Positions 8,160 to 16,436 are shown, counted from the stretch's first letter. The stretch is 64,000 bases of DNA from Modicisalibacter muralis (GCF_900102945.1 NZ_FNGI01000001.1:372001-436000), one strand, 5' to 3'. Numbers and translations are program-made. Notes: a model not told the origin generated them from the sequence alone.

Positions 8160-9077
8160 TCAATCCACGCGGCCCAGCAATAGAAATTCCAGCAATGCCT
8201 TCTGGGCGTGCAGCCGGTTGCCGGCTTCCTGCCAGACCACGGCGCGCGGATCGTCGAGCAGGGTCTGGCTGATCTCCTCGCCGCGATGCGCGGGCAGGCA
8301 ATGCAAGAACAGCACGTCGCCGGCTGCCTCGTCGAGCATCGCCTCGTCGACCTGAAAGCCGCTGAAGGCGCGTTCGCGTTCGGCTTGTTCCTGCTCCTGG
8401 CCCATCGAGGCCCACACATCGGTGGTGACCAGGTCGGCGTCGATCACCGCCTTACGCGGGTCGCGCATCAGCGTGACCCGCTCGCCGGCGGCGGCGAGAA
8501 CCGCCGAGTCCGGGTCATAGCCTTCGGGGCAGCAGACGCGCAGCTTGAAATCGAACTGGCGGGCGGCATTGATCCACGAGTGACACATGTTGTTGCCATC
8601 GCCGATCCACACCGCCGTTTTGCCCTTGACCGAACCCCGACATTCGATCCAAGTCATGATATCGGCAAGCAGCTGGCAGGGGTGGCAGTCGTCGCTCAGC
8701 GCATTGATCACCGGTACCGAGCTGGCCGCGGCGAACGCTTCGATGTCGGCATGCGAGGCGGTGCGGACCATCACCGCGTCGACCATCTGTGACAGCACCC
8801 GAGCGGTATCGCCGATCGGTTCGCCACGGCCGAGCTGGGTGTCGCGCGGCGACAGGAACAACGCATGGCCACCGAATTGCGCCATCGCGGTTTCGAACGA
8901 GACCCGGGTACGCGTCGACGACTTCTCGAAGATCATCGCCAGGGTGCGGTTGGCGAACGGCGTATAGGCCGGCCCCTGAGACTTGAGCGCGCTTTTTATG
9001 CGGATTGCCCGCTGTATCAGGTAGGCGAGCTCATCGGGTGTCAGATCCAGCAGGGTCAGAAAATGGCGTGTCGCCAT
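8160..9077 (-). CDS. argF: Ornithine carbamoyltransferase
   Basis: Cytosolic enzyme that joins carbamoyl phosphate and ornithine to make citrulline, the sixth step of arginine synthesis (the product is used by ArgG, encoded 1.6 kb away). The 305-residue length is typical. Motifs are all present: carbamoyl-phosphate loop [10 protein letters not shown] (~52-61), [11 protein letters not shown] (~132), ornithine loop near [10 protein letters not shown] and catalytic [12 protein letters not shown] (~262). GGAG precedes the ATG. The 280-bp upstream region contains a short reading frame and a strong terminator-like hairpin (see separate entries), suggesting control by attenuation. The ABC ATPase gene follows after 5 bp and is likely co-transcribed. 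Confidence 0.97.
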   Translation of the reverse strand: MATRHFLTLLDLTPDELAYLIQRAIRIKSALKSQGPAYTPFANRTLAMIFEKSSTRTRVSFETAMAQFGGHALFLSPRDTQLGRGEPIGDTARVLSQMVDAVMVRTASHADIEAFAAASSVPVINALSDDCHPCQLLADIMTWIECRGSVKGKTAVWIGDGNNMCHSWINAARQFDFKLRVCCPEGYDPDSAVLAAAGERVTLMRDPRKAVIDADLVTTDVWASMGQEQEQAERERAFSGFQVDEAMLDEAAGDVLFLHCLPAHRGEEISQTLLDDPRAVVWQEAGNRLHAQKALLEFLLLGRVD

Positions 9078-9109
9078 GGCAAGCTCCTGTCATCGGCATG
9101 CCGCGAACG

Positions 9110-9155
9110 AAAAGGGCGCCGAAGGGTGGAGGTTAAGACCACGCCATCGGCGCCC
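9110..9155 (-). terminator. Candidate attenuator hairpin in the argF leader
   Basis: On the minus strand, GGGCGCCGA (9155-9147) pairs perfectly with TCGGCGCCC (9122-9114) across a 24-nt loop, and TTTT follows directly. It lies 33 bp upstream of the argF start and downstream of a short reading frame whose stop codon is in the loop. A terminator placed between a leader peptide and its structural gene is the classic layout of transcription attenuation. A ribosome held at the stop codon would cover the 5' arm and prevent the hairpin. Confidence 0.6.
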
Positions 9156-9201
9156 CGACCACGACGCCACTGCTGCGTCCGGTCGCGCGGAAAACCTCCA
9201 T
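9133..9201 (-). CDS. Putative argF leader peptide (22 residues)
   Basis: Frame ATG (9201-9199) to TAA (9135-9133) encodes MEVFRATGRSSG followed by VVVGAPMAWS. An in-frame ATG three codons earlier (9210-9208) would add MAR. The last codons form the 5' arm of the terminator hairpin (9110-9155), and the stop lies in its loop, so translation of the frame and folding of the hairpin are mutually exclusive. The Shine-Dalgarno match is weak for both starts. A leader peptide that senses arginine, ornithine or carbamoyl phosphate is an inference from position; the peptide contains two Arg but no Arg run, so arrest at the stop codon is more plausible than codon starvation. Confidence 0.55.
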   Translation of the reverse strand: MEVFRATGRSSGVVVGAPMAWS

Positions 9202-9358
9202 CCTAGCCATCCCACGGGGGCGGCGCAACGCACTCGCGATATCCGTCGTCGATGGGGCTGATTTCGGCGCCATGCATCAGTAGAATGGGGGCAAGAAATC
9301 ACACACCGCCAGCGCGGCACCGGGCGACTCGTCCTGACGCCCCGCAAGGAAATTTCCA

Positions 9359-9703
9359 ATGAGCACCACTCTCGAGAACATCCAGCAGCAGATCAGTGAA
9401 AACCCGATCCTGATCTACATGAAAGGCACGCCGCAACTGCCACAGTGCGGTTTCTCCGCGCAGACCGTGCAGGCGCTGATGGCCTGTGGCGAACGCTTCG
9501 CCTTCGTCAACGTGCTGGACAACCCCGACATTCGTGCCGAGTTGCCCAAGTACGCTAACTGGCCGACATTCCCGCAGTTGTGGCTCGACGGCGAGCTGGT
9601 CGGCGGTTGCGATATCGTCGTCGAGATGTACCAGAATGGCGAGCTGGAAAAGCTGGTCAAGGAAACGGCCGCCAAGGCTAACACCGAGCAAAGCGATAGT
9701 TGA
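9359..9703 (+). CDS. grxD: Monothiol glutaredoxin (Grx4 family)
   Basis: Small cytosolic protein that binds and transfers [2Fe-2S] clusters together with glutathione and BolA partners. The 114 residues include the defining C-G-F-S active site (PQCGFSAQT, residues ~29-37), the upstream KGTPQLP loop, WPTFPQLWLDGELVGGCDI and the GSH-binding region that follows. It is transcribed away from argF and ends just before a cluster of inverted repeats, so it is probably monocistronic. A possible -10 (TAGAAT) lies at 9281-9286. Confidence 0.95.
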   Translation: MSTTLENIQQQISENPILIYMKGTPQLPQCGFSAQTVQALMACGERFAFVNVLDNPDIRAELPKYANWPTFPQLWLDGELVGGCDIVVEMYQNGELEKLVKETAAKANTEQSDS

Positions 9704-9712
9704 CATCCGCTG

Positions 9713-9774
9713 CGCGGCTGGAAGAGGGAAGAATCGAAAATGGTTCTGCTTCTAATCGTTTTCTTCCAGCCGCG
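9713..9774 (+). terminator. 13-bp inverted repeat after grxD
   Basis: CGCGGCTGGAAGA (9713-9725) and its exact reverse complement (9762-9774) are separated by 36 bp, starting 10 bp after the grxD stop. The long loop and lack of a T run make it a weak intrinsic terminator; the arms also recur in part at 9775-9791 (gcggcgctcttccagc). It may be a repetitive extragenic element or mRNA-stabilising stem. Confidence 0.45.
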
Positions 9775-9797
9775 AAGCGGCGCTCTTCCAGCTTCAA

Positions 9798-9848
9798 GAC
9801 GCGTAGCGTCGTACTTTCAGCTAGGCGCGTAGCGCCAGTCTAGCTTTC
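9798..9848. repeat. Pair of REP-like GCGTAGCG hairpins
   Basis: Two tandem short hairpins, GACGC-gta-GCGTC (9798-9810) and GGCGC-gta-GCGCC (9824-9836). The second is extended by outer arms AGCTAG (9819-9824) and CTAGCT (9840-9845). Each unit is preceded by a similar CTTCMAG/CTTTCAG-type lead (9786-9796, 9812-9820). Alternating palindromic units in an intergenic space between convergent genes fit the REP/BIME type. The second unit runs into the rnt stop codon. Confidence 0.55.
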
Positions 9849-10505
9849 CTCCATGCCCTGTTCGCGTTGCGCCAGGTTCCAGCCACCCAGGTCCTTGAAG
9901 CGATTGACGATGGCGCAAAACAGCTCGGCGGTGCGCTCGGTGTCGTAGCGGGCCGAGTGCGCGGATGAGTTGTCGAATTCGATACCCGCGGCGCGACAGG
10001 CCCTGGCCAATACCGTCTGGCCATAGACCAGCCCGGAAAGGGTAGCGGTATCGAAGCTCGAGAACGGATGAAAGGGGTTGCGCTTGATGCCGCAGCGGTT
10101 CACCGCCGCGTTCAAGAAGCCGTGATCGAACGCCGAATTATGACCGACCAGAATGGCTCGCGTGCAGTTGTTGGATTTGGTGGCCTTGCGTACCGGGCGA
10201 AAGATTTCACCGAGGGCATCGGCCTCCGATAACGACACGCGTTTGCGCAGCGGGTTATTGAGGTCGATTCCGGTGAAATCGAGTGCCGCCTGATCGACGT
10301 TGGCGCCCTCGAAGGGCTCGACATGAAAGGCGAAGGTGGCATCGGGCATCAAGTTGCCCTGCGGGTCCATGGTCAGCGTAACTGCGGCGATTTCCAGAAT
10401 GGCGTCACGTTCGGCATTGAATCCGCCGGTTTCCAGATCGACTACCACCGGCAAGAAACTACGAAAGCGCTGAGCCATCAGCTCGTGGGCGTTCGCCTCG
10501 GTCAT
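9840..10505 (-). CDS. rnt: Ribonuclease T
   Basis: DEDDh 3'-5' exonuclease that trims tRNA and other stable RNA 3' ends. It acts as a homodimer. From ATG at 10505 (GGGAGA upstream) the protein has 221 residues, close to E. coli RNase T (215). Exo I is [20 protein letters not shown] (~24-43), Exo II includes [12 protein letters not shown] (~128) and Exo III is [14 protein letters not shown] (~183-196), giving the D, E, D, H, D catalytic set. An upstream in-frame ATG at 10553 would add 16 residues and is less well supported. Its stop overlaps the REP-like repeat. Confidence 0.95.
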   Translation of the reverse strand: MTEANAHELMAQRFRSFLPVVVDLETGGFNAERDAILEIAAVTLTMDPQGNLMPDATFAFHVEPFEGANVDQAALDFTGIDLNNPLRKRVSLSEADALGEIFRPVRKATKSNNCTRAILVGHNSAFDHGFLNAAVNRCGIKRNPFHPFSSFDTATLSGLVYGQTVLARACRAAGIEFDNSSAHSARYDTERTAELFCAIVNRFKDLGGWNLAQREQGMEES

Positions 10506-10599
10506 GCATGTCTCCCATCCCGTATCGATTTGGCCGCGGTCGCCCCGCGCCACAGGCCGAGAGTTTAGCAGTTTGGTGCAAGCCCGACAGCTCCGGCGG

Positions 10600-10628
10600 T
10601 GTTCGCCACTGTCAGCGGGCGCTATAAT
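10600..10628 (+). promoter_or_regulatory. Candidate argG promoter
   Basis: A consensus -10 TATAAT at 10623-10628 lies 49 bp upstream of the argG ATG. The hexamer 17 bp upstream (TGTTCG at 10600-10605) is a poor -35, which would suit a promoter that needs an activator or other features. Confidence 0.5.
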
Positions 10629-10676
10629 TGTTCGATTGAGCCGTCCGGTTGTGTTTTCCCACTTAAGGAGCCCCGC

Positions 10677-11897
10677 ATGTCCGATGTAAAAAAGGTCGTC
10701 CTCGCCTATTCAGGTGGCCTGGACACCTCCGTGATCGTCAAGTGGTTGCAGGAAACCTACCGCTGCGAAGTCGTGACCTTCACTGCTGACATCGGGCAGG
10801 GCGAAGAAGTCGAGCCGGCGCGTAGCAAGGCCGAGGCACTGGGCGTCAAGGAAATCTACATCGAGGACCTGCGCGAGGAGTTCGTGCGCGACTATGTCTA
10901 CCCGATGTTCCGGGCCAACACCATTTACGAAGGCGAATATCTGCTCGGTACGTCCATCGCGCGCCCGCTGATCGCCAAGCGCCTGATCGAAATCGCCAAC
11001 CAGACCGGCGCCGATGCCATTTCCCACGGCGCTACCGGCAAGGGCAACGACCAGGTGCGTTTCGAGCTCGGCGCCTACGCGCTCAAGCCCGGCGTCAAGG
11101 TCATCGCGCCGTGGCGCGAATGGGATCTGACCTCGCGCGAAAAGCTGATGAACTACTGCGAGCAGCATGACATCCCGGTCGATTTCTCGAAGAGCAAGAA
11201 GAAGTCGCCGTACTCCATGGATGCCAACCTGCTGCACATCTCCTATGAAGGCGGCATTCTCGAAGATCCGTGGGCCGAAGCCGAAGACGACATGTGGCGC
11301 TGGAGTGTGTCTCCCGAAGCCGCGCCGGATGAGCCGACCTATATCGAGCTGACCTTCGAGAAGGGCGATATCGTCGCCATCGACGGCGAGGCGCTCAAGC
11401 CGCATGAGGTGCTGACCAAGCTCAACAAGCTGGGCGGCGACAACGGCATCGGGCGTCTCGATATCGTCGAAAACCGTTACGTGGGCATGAAATCGCGCGG
11501 CTGTTACGAAACGCCGGGCGGCACCATCATGCTGCGCGCGCACCGGGCCATCGAGTCGATCACGCTCGATCGCGAGGCGGCACACCTGAAAGACGAACTG
11601 ATGCCCAAGTATGCCGAGGTGATCTACAACGGCTACTGGTGGAGCCCCGAGCGCAAGATGCTGCAGGCCGCCATCGACGAGACGCAAACGTTCGTCAATG
11701 GCGTGGTGCGTGTGAAGCTCTATAAAGGTAGCGTCAGCGTGGTGGGGCGGAAATCCGATCAATCGCTGTTCGATGAGTCCATCGTGACGTTCGAGGATGA
11801 TGCCGGCGCCTATGATCAGAAGGACGCCGAAGGCTTTATCAAGCTCAATGCCCTGCGACTGCGTATCGCTGCCGGCAAGGGGCGCAGCGCAGGTTAG
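10677..11897 (+). CDS. argG: Argininosuccinate synthase
   Basis: Cytosolic enzyme that condenses citrulline and aspartate with ATP cleavage to argininosuccinate, the seventh step of arginine synthesis. I start at ATG 10677 (AAGGAG upstream; [18 protein letters not shown]), not at the longer frame from 10599. The 406-residue protein has the N-type ATP pyrophosphatase P-loop AYSGGLDTS (~10-18), the second signature [13 protein letters not shown] (~118-130), the [17 protein letters not shown] region and the multimerisation C-terminus. A HlyU-family gene follows after 10 bp and probably shares the transcript. Confidence 0.97.
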   Translation: MSDVKKVVLAYSGGLDTSVIVKWLQETYRCEVVTFTADIGQGEEVEPARSKAEALGVKEIYIEDLREEFVRDYVYPMFRANTIYEGEYLLGTSIARPLIAKRLIEIANQTGADAISHGATGKGNDQVRFELGAYALKPGVKVIAPWREWDLTSREKLMNYCEQHDIPVDFSKSKKKSPYSMDANLLHISYEGGILEDPWAEAEDDMWRWSVSPEAAPDEPTYIELTFEKGDIVAIDGEALKPHEVLTKLNKLGGDNGIGRLDIVENRYVGMKSRGCYETPGGTIMLRAHRAIESITLDREAAHLKDELMPKYAEVIYNGYWWSPERKMLQAAIDETQTFVNGVVRVKLYKGSVSVVGRKSDQSLFDESIVTFEDDAGAYDQKDAEGFIKLNALRLRIAAGKGRSAG

Positions 11898-11907
11898 AGG
11901 AGGTTTC

Positions 11908-12195
11908 ATGCTCAAGAAGCTGTTTGGCGGTCTGTTTCGGGCCGGCGACGTCAATGCCGAAGAAATGCCTGCGACGGATTATCGCGGGTATTTGATCACT
12001 CCTGACCCGCAGGATGCCGGTGGTCAGTATCGTGTCAGCGGCTGGGTTCGCAAGCCGGTCGAAGGCGGCGAGACGCTCGAACACCGCTTCGAGCGCTCGG
12101 ATGTGGTCAGTAGCCGTGAGGCCTGTGTCGAGTTGACTGTGAAAAAGGCTCAGCAGTTTATCGACGATATCGGCGATGACATGTTTGGACGCTGA
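11908..12195 (+). CDS. HlyU-family small protein
   Basis: 95 residues from ATG 11908 with AGAGGAGG upstream: MLKKLFGGLF start, then YRGYLITPDP, GGQYRVSGWVRK, HRFERSDVVSSREACVE and KAQQFIDDIGD. This is the pattern of the short family annotated as HlyU-type regulators (distinct from ArsR-type Vibrio HlyU). No helix-turn-helix is evident, so a DNA-binding role is not shown by the sequence. It follows argG closely and is closed by a hairpin terminator at 12228-12252. Confidence 0.75.
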   Translation: MLKKLFGGLFRAGDVNAEEMPATDYRGYLITPDPQDAGGQYRVSGWVRKPVEGGETLEHRFERSDVVSSREACVELTVKKAQQFIDDIGDDMFGR

Positions 12196-12227
12196 GTGTA
12201 GCGCTAGCAATGATTGTAAGCATCGCG

Positions 12228-12252
12228 ACGGCACCTTTCGGGGTGCCGTTTG
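12228..12252 (+). terminator. Intrinsic terminator after argG-hlyU-like unit
   Basis: Stem ACGGCACC (12228-12235) and GGTGCCGT (12242-12249) with a 6-nt loop TTTCGG, followed by TT. It lies 33 bp after the stop codon. Confidence 0.75.
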
Positions 12253-12357
12253 CGTTCATGCGTCTGATGAACGCGCTCGGGTAAAAACCTGTTAGGCTCG
12301 GATCGGTCGAGTTCATACGTTCGATTCACACGCTTGAGTTCACACAAGGAGACGTTC

Positions 12358-13029
12358 GTGATCACCGTTCATCATCTAGAAAATTCGCGCTCACTACGCG
12401 TATTGTGGCTACTTGAGGAACTCGGCATCGACTATCAGGTCGTCGAGTATCGTCGCGATCCCAAGACCATGCTGGCGCCGCCCGAGCTCAGGAAGATACA
12501 TCCGCTAGGCAAATCGCCGGTGATCACCGATGGTGAAATCACCGTCGCCGAATCCGGCGCGATCATCGATTACCTGATCGATGCCTACGATGCCCAGCAC
12601 CAGTTGGTTCCGCCACGCGGCAGTGCCGAATATCGCCATTACCGCTACTGGCTGCACTATGCTGAAGGTTCGGCGATGCCGCCGCTGGTCATGAAGCTGA
12701 TATTCTCGCGGCTCGGCAAACCGCCGGTGCCGGCGTTGATTCGTCCCATCGGCCGCATGCTCGGCGAAGGCGTAAGAACCAAGTTTCTCGACCCCCAGAT
12801 TCGCCAGCATCTGGATTTCTGGGAGAGTGAACTCACGGCGTCGGCCTGGTTTGCTGGCGAGCAATTCACCGCCGCCGACATCCAGATGAGCTTTCCGCTG
12901 CTGGCGCTGGAGGCGCGTGGTGGCTTTGGCGACCGACCCCACGTCAAGGCTTGCCTGGCACGTATGCGTGAGCGACCGGCGTACCAGCGCGCGATGGAGA
13001 AGGGCGGCGAGTTCAGTCTGCCGGGGTAA
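12358..13029 (+). CDS. Glutathione S-transferase family protein
   Basis: Predicted cytosolic glutathione transferase. The start is a GTG at 12358 with AAGGAG six bases upstream; the protein then reads ITVHHLENSRSLRVLWLLEE, the thioredoxin-fold N-domain with the first-helix Ser/Arg region that activates glutathione. LGKSPVITDGEITVAESGAI (about residues 50-69) is the glutathione-binding cis-Pro and Glu-Ser pair. The C-terminal all-helical domain contains FTAADIQMSFPL, the N-capping/hydrophobic-staple motif of the family. 223 residues, typical. The substrate is not predictable. It is flanked by a terminator upstream and appears monocistronic. Confidence 0.88.
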   Translation: MITVHHLENSRSLRVLWLLEELGIDYQVVEYRRDPKTMLAPPELRKIHPLGKSPVITDGEITVAESGAIIDYLIDAYDAQHQLVPPRGSAEYRHYRYWLHYAEGSAMPPLVMKLIFSRLGKPPVPALIRPIGRMLGEGVRTKFLDPQIRQHLDFWESELTASAWFAGEQFTAADIQMSFPLLALEARGGFGDRPHVKACLARMRERPAYQRAMEKGGEFSLPG

Positions 13030-13092
13030 GGCGTTAAACCTGCTTATCTGCCTGTACCGTTCGAGCCATGCCGCAATAGGGAGTGCATATCG

Positions 13093-13536
13093 ATGAAACG
13101 AATCATGGGAATATTGTCGCTGGCCGTGATGGCATCGCCTGCCATGGCACAGACCATGCAATCGGCTCCAGATATTGACGAGCGAGTGCTGAGGATATTG
13201 AAAGCTGCGACAACGGTAGAGCCTATGGCGTTGCCGGCATCCGATCCATCAAGCGAAATCGAGCCACTGCAAGCCGAGCAAATCCAAGCGCAGCAGCCGG
13301 ATAAGACGAGCAAGCCTCAGCCTGATTCGGGGCCGATACCGCAATCCTGCGCCGACCTTCGGGCCGAGATCGAGCGCAAGATTCGCGCTAACGACGTGCC
13401 TCGTTTCACCCTGGAAGTGGTTCCCACGCTAGAGGCCGAAAGCCTCGTCGCCTTGGCCGGTGATCGCCAAAACGACGCCGAGATCGTCGGTAGCTGCCAC
13501 GCCGGTCGCTACAAGGTCATCTATCGGCGCGGGTGA
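13093..13536 (+). CDS. Secreted DUF1161-type protein
   Basis: 147 residues with a clear signal peptide (MKRIMGILSLAVMASPAMA, cleavage probable before Gln20), then a Pro/Gln-rich linker to about residue 85. The C-terminal ~55 residues, PQSCADLRAEIERKIRANDV with FTLEVVP and a final GSCHAGRYKVIYRR, match the small periplasmic family DUF1161, whose two conserved Cys could form a disulfide. Function unknown. The N-terminal linker is longer than in the stand-alone domain proteins. Its stop codon lies within a 16-bp palindrome shared with the convergent neighbour. Confidence 0.78.
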   Translation: MKRIMGILSLAVMASPAMAQTMQSAPDIDERVLRILKAATTVEPMALPASDPSSEIEPLQAEQIQAQQPDKTSKPQPDSGPIPQSCADLRAEIERKIRANDVPRFTLEVVPTLEAESLVALAGDRQNDAEIVGSCHAGRYKVIYRRG

Positions 13537-13545
13537 CGTCACCCG
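13530..13545. repeat. 16-bp perfect palindrome spanning two convergent stop codons
   Basis: CGGGTGAC-GTCACCCG reads the same on both strands. It contains the TGA of the DUF1161 gene (13534-13536) and the TGA of the convergent gene (13541-13539). No T run follows, so it is not a good intrinsic terminator; as RNA it could form a stem at both mRNA 3' coding ends. Confidence 0.5.
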
Positions 13546-14297
13546 TGGGGAAACCATGCACGCAGCGCATAGAACGCGCGACCCAGCCATTCGTGCAGTG
13601 CCTGGGCGCTGTGGCGGAGGTGGTAGGCCTGCGGTATCCAGGCGGTCAGCCCCGGCGATGGCTGGCTGGCGAACTCGGTCGGCGCGGCAATGACGCTGAG
13701 CCCCGCACGGGTGAACTCGGGCGCTGCGCGGGGCAAATGCCAAGCCTGGGATACCAGCAATACGCGTTGTATGCCGTCGGCCTTCAATAGCGGGGCGCTG
13801 AATCGTGCATTCTCGGCGGTGGTGCGGCTGCGTGTTTCAATCCAGCGTGCCTCCAGTCCAAACACCTGACGCAGCGCCTTAGCCATCAAGGTCGCCTCTG
13901 CAAGCGCCTCATCATGCCCCCGACCGCCGGTTACCAGAATCGGCAATTCGGTGCGTCGCGCGAGCCAGGCACCATAGGCCAGACGACGCCAGGTCGCGTT
14001 GTTGGGGGCATCATTCCAGCCGAATTCCGGTGTGCCGTAATCGCGTCCGCCGCCCAGGATCACGATCGCTTCGGCGCGCGACAACTCCGCTGGCGTAGGC
14101 GGTGAATGGGGTTCCAGGCCCACGCGTAGCCAATAACTGGCCAGTGGCGTGGATAGCGCCAGTAACGTGACCAAGCCCAAGGCCACCAATCCGCCGCCCA
14201 ACCAGCGCCAACGCCTGAACAGCATCAGCCCGACCACGACCAGCAATACGTTGACCAGTGGCGGCAACGCCAGGTATTTCAGTAGATGGATGGACAT
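13539..14297 (-). CDS. YdcF/ElyC-family (DUF218) membrane protein
   Basis: 252 residues: two N-terminal membrane segments (~9-26 and ~33-52) followed by a periplasmic DUF218 domain with AEAIVILGGGRDYG, LPILVTGGRGHDEALAEATLMA, TAENARFSAPLLK, VLLVSQAWHLPRA. E. coli ElyC has this architecture and is involved in envelope/peptidoglycan precursor homeostasis; SanA and YdcF share the domain. The exact role here is unknown. It converges with the DUF1161 gene with only 2 bp between stop codons. Confidence 0.85.
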   Translation of the reverse strand: MSIHLLKYLALPPLVNVLLVVVGLMLFRRWRWLGGGLVALGLVTLLALSTPLASYWLRVGLEPHSPPTPAELSRAEAIVILGGGRDYGTPEFGWNDAPNNATWRRLAYGAWLARRTELPILVTGGRGHDEALAEATLMAKALRQVFGLEARWIETRSRTTAENARFSAPLLKADGIQRVLLVSQAWHLPRAAPEFTRAGLSVIAAPTEFASQPSPGLTAWIPQAYHLRHSAQALHEWLGRAFYALRAWFPHG

Positions 14298-14423
14298 TCG
14301 TCGCTTTCAATCCTGGTATGTACGCGTATCGATAGTGGCTTTTTAACGCAATGATTAGCCAACGAACCTATCGCGATTCGCCACTCTTGGCTATCTTGAA
14401 ACAGGTGATCAGACAGAACCTTC

Positions 14424-14438
14424 AAAAAGAACAATAAC
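14424..14438 (+). promoter_or_regulatory. A-R-N triplet run upstream of cstA (possible Hfq site)
   Basis: Five consecutive ARN triplets (AAA AAG AAC AAT AAC) lie 44 bp before the cstA ATG in the probable 5' untranslated region. Such runs bind the distal face of Hfq, and in Pseudomonas they are catabolite-repression (Hfq/Crc) sites. Here the role is inference: the run is ~30 nt upstream of the Shine-Dalgarno rather than at it. Confidence 0.3.
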
Positions 14439-14481
14439 ATACAGGGAGAGGCTGCAAAGGACACTACAAGGAGGGCTTATC

Positions 14482-16155
14482 ATGAACGCTATTGTCGTGA
14501 TGTTGCTGGGGTTGGCCGGGCTGGCGTTGGGCTATCTGTTCTACTCGAAATTCATCGCCGAAAAGATCTTTCGTCTCGACCCCGAGTTTCGCACTCCCGC
14601 CCATGAATTCGAAGATGGCACCGATTTCGTGCCAACCAACCGTTATGTGCTGTGGGGGCACCATTTCACGTCAGTTGCCGGTGCGGCGCCGATCGTTGGC
14701 CCGGCTATCGCGGTGATCTGGGGTTGGCTGCCGGCTTTCCTGTGGGTCATTCTGGGAACGGTGTTCTTCGCCGGCATTCACGATGCCGGAGCGATCTGGG
14801 CCAGTGTGCGCAATCGGGCGCGCTCGGTCGGGTCGCTGACCGGGGATGTCGTCGGTAAGCGTGCGCGTAGCATCTTCATGATCGTCATCTTCCTGTTGTT
14901 ATTGATGGTCAACGCGGTTTTCGCCGTGGTCATCGCCGGCTTGATGATGGATTTCCCGAGTTCCGTGGTGCCAGTGTGGGGCGCGATTGCCGTTGCTCTG
15001 GTCATTGGTCAGTTGATATACCGGCGCAAGGCCAGCCTGATGCTGGTTTCGGTGATAGGGGTGGTCGCACTTTATGCCTTGATCGGCATTGGCCCCTCGA
15101 TCCCCTTGCAAATGCCCGATGTGGTCATGGGGGTGCCGGGCAATGCGCTATGGATTCTGATTCTGTTCGGCTATGCGGCGGCTGCTTCGTTGTTGCCGGT
15201 GTGGATGTTGCTGCAGCCGCGCGACTACATCAACGGCCTGCAGTTGTTCATCGGTCTGATCATTCTTTACGCGGCGGTGCTGTTTTCCAATCCGACGATA
15301 TTGGCGCCGATGTTCAACACCAATCTACCGGCGGGTACGCCATCGATGATTCCCCTGTTGTTTGTGACTATCGCCTGTGGCGCGATCTCCGGTTTCCATG
15401 GGTTGGTGTCGTCGGGCACGTCATCCAAGCAACTCGACAAGGAAACCGACGTGCGTTTCGTCGGCTATTTCGGTGCCGTGGGGGAGGGCATGCTGGCCTT
15501 GGCGGCGATTCTTACGGCGACCGCGGGGTTCGCCAGCTTCGGCGACTGGCAGGCCATGTATAGCGCCTTCGGACAGGGCGGGGTGAATGCCTTCGTCGAG
15601 GGTGGCGCCTACATCATCAGCAACGGTATCGGTTTGCCGGAGACGACCGCGGCGACCTTGTTGACGGTAATGGCGGCGCTGTTCGCCGGCACCACCATGG
15701 ATACCGGCCTGCGCCTGCAGCGTTATATCTTCCAGGAGTGGGGGGAGATCTATCATCAGGAGTGGCTGAAGAAACCGGCCATCGCGACCTTGCTGGCGGT
15801 GGGCTCCTGCTTGATTCTGGCCTTCGGCGCTGGGGGTGCCGATGGCTCCGGCGGGATGATCATATGGCCGCTGTTCGGGACCACCAATCAATTGCTGGCC
15901 GGCCTGACCCTGCTGGTGGTCACCGTGATGCTAGTCCGCCTGGGACGTCCTATGTGGTACACCCTGGCGCCGCTGATCTTCGTCGTGGTGATGACTCTCT
16001 GGGCATTGTTGTCTCAGTTGCGCAGTTTCTACGAGCAAGGCAATTACTTCCTGCTGGTGCTCGATATCGTGGTGTTGATTGCCTCGATCCTGGTCGCTCT
16101 GGAATGTGCCTCGGCACTTAAACGCCTGCGTGGCGAAGCGAGCAAGCCGTCATGA
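14482..16155 (+). CDS. CstA-family transporter (pyruvate/peptide type)
   Basis: 557-residue polytopic inner-membrane protein of the carbon-starvation CstA family. It shows RYVLWGHHFTSVAGAAPIVG, GTVFFAGIHDAGAIWAS, SGFHGLVSSGTSSKQ, and IIWPLFGTTNQLLAGLTLL, the landmark motifs of CstA/BtsT, and about 14-16 hydrophobic segments. E. coli CstA (701 aa) and BtsT carry pyruvate and were first linked to peptide use; this is the shorter version lacking ~140 residues. AAGGAGGG precedes the ATG. The next gene overlaps by 4 bp (ATGA) and ends in Cys-Cys, followed by an ArsA-like ATPase, so the three probably work together. Confidence 0.9.
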   Translation: MNAIVVMLLGLAGLALGYLFYSKFIAEKIFRLDPEFRTPAHEFEDGTDFVPTNRYVLWGHHFTSVAGAAPIVGPAIAVIWGWLPAFLWVILGTVFFAGIHDAGAIWASVRNRARSVGSLTGDVVGKRARSIFMIVIFLLLLMVNAVFAVVIAGLMMDFPSSVVPVWGAIAVALVIGQLIYRRKASLMLVSVIGVVALYALIGIGPSIPLQMPDVVMGVPGNALWILILFGYAAAASLLPVWMLLQPRDYINGLQLFIGLIILYAAVLFSNPTILAPMFNTNLPAGTPSMIPLLFVTIACGAISGFHGLVSSGTSSKQLDKETDVRFVGYFGAVGEGMLALAAILTATAGFASFGDWQAMYSAFGQGGVNAFVEGGAYIISNGIGLPETTAATLLTVMAALFAGTTMDTGLRLQRYIFQEWGEIYHQEWLKKPAIATLLAVGSCLILAFGAGGADGSGGMIIWPLFGTTNQLLAGLTLLVVTVMLVRLGRPMWYTLAPLIFVVVMTLWALLSQLRSFYEQGNYFLLVLDIVVLIASILVALECASALKRLRGEASKPS

Positions 16156-16430
16156 ACGTCAGAATGGAAGAGATCAGGGCCTGGCTGAGCCAGGCCCGCT
16201 ACTTCGCCGAAGAGGCTTACTCGGTGCGTTATCGCGGTGCCATCGCCCGTGCGCGGCGCGACGAAGACGACCTGTTCATGCTGCTGGTGTTCTCGGAAAT
16301 GATGGGCGTGCCCAATCCGGCGGCCTATTACACCCTGGAATTGCAGCCGCTGATGCTGGAGCGCTTTCACGAGTGGCACCTGCGGATGGGCATGGAGCGC
16401 TCGCCGTTGGACCATTTCGGTTGTTGCTGA
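16152..16430 (+). CDS. Small CstA-associated protein ending in Cys-Cys
   Basis: 92 residues, translationally coupled to cstA (ATGA overlap). It has no membrane segment and is helical and charged (MEEIRAWLSQARYFAEEAYS, RARRDEDDLFMLLVFSEMMG), and the last two residues before the stop are Cys-Cys (HFGCC). E. coli CstA and BtsT have small co-encoded partners, YbdD/YjiX, that also end in Cys-Cys; the present protein is longer and otherwise different. I recall that such short proteins are called cory-CC-star in some annotation pipelines, unverified here. A role as CstA partner, with the di-Cys tail as a metal or thiol ligand, is inference. Confidence 0.78.
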   Translation: MNVRMEEIRAWLSQARYFAEEAYSVRYRGAIARARRDEDDLFMLLVFSEMMGVPNPAAYYTLELQPLMLERFHEWHLRMGMERSPLDHFGCC

Positions 16431-16436
16431 GGGACT

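Noticed and set aside
10710-11954. 414-codon open frame on the minus strand
   Set aside because: Antisense to argG; no domain pattern.
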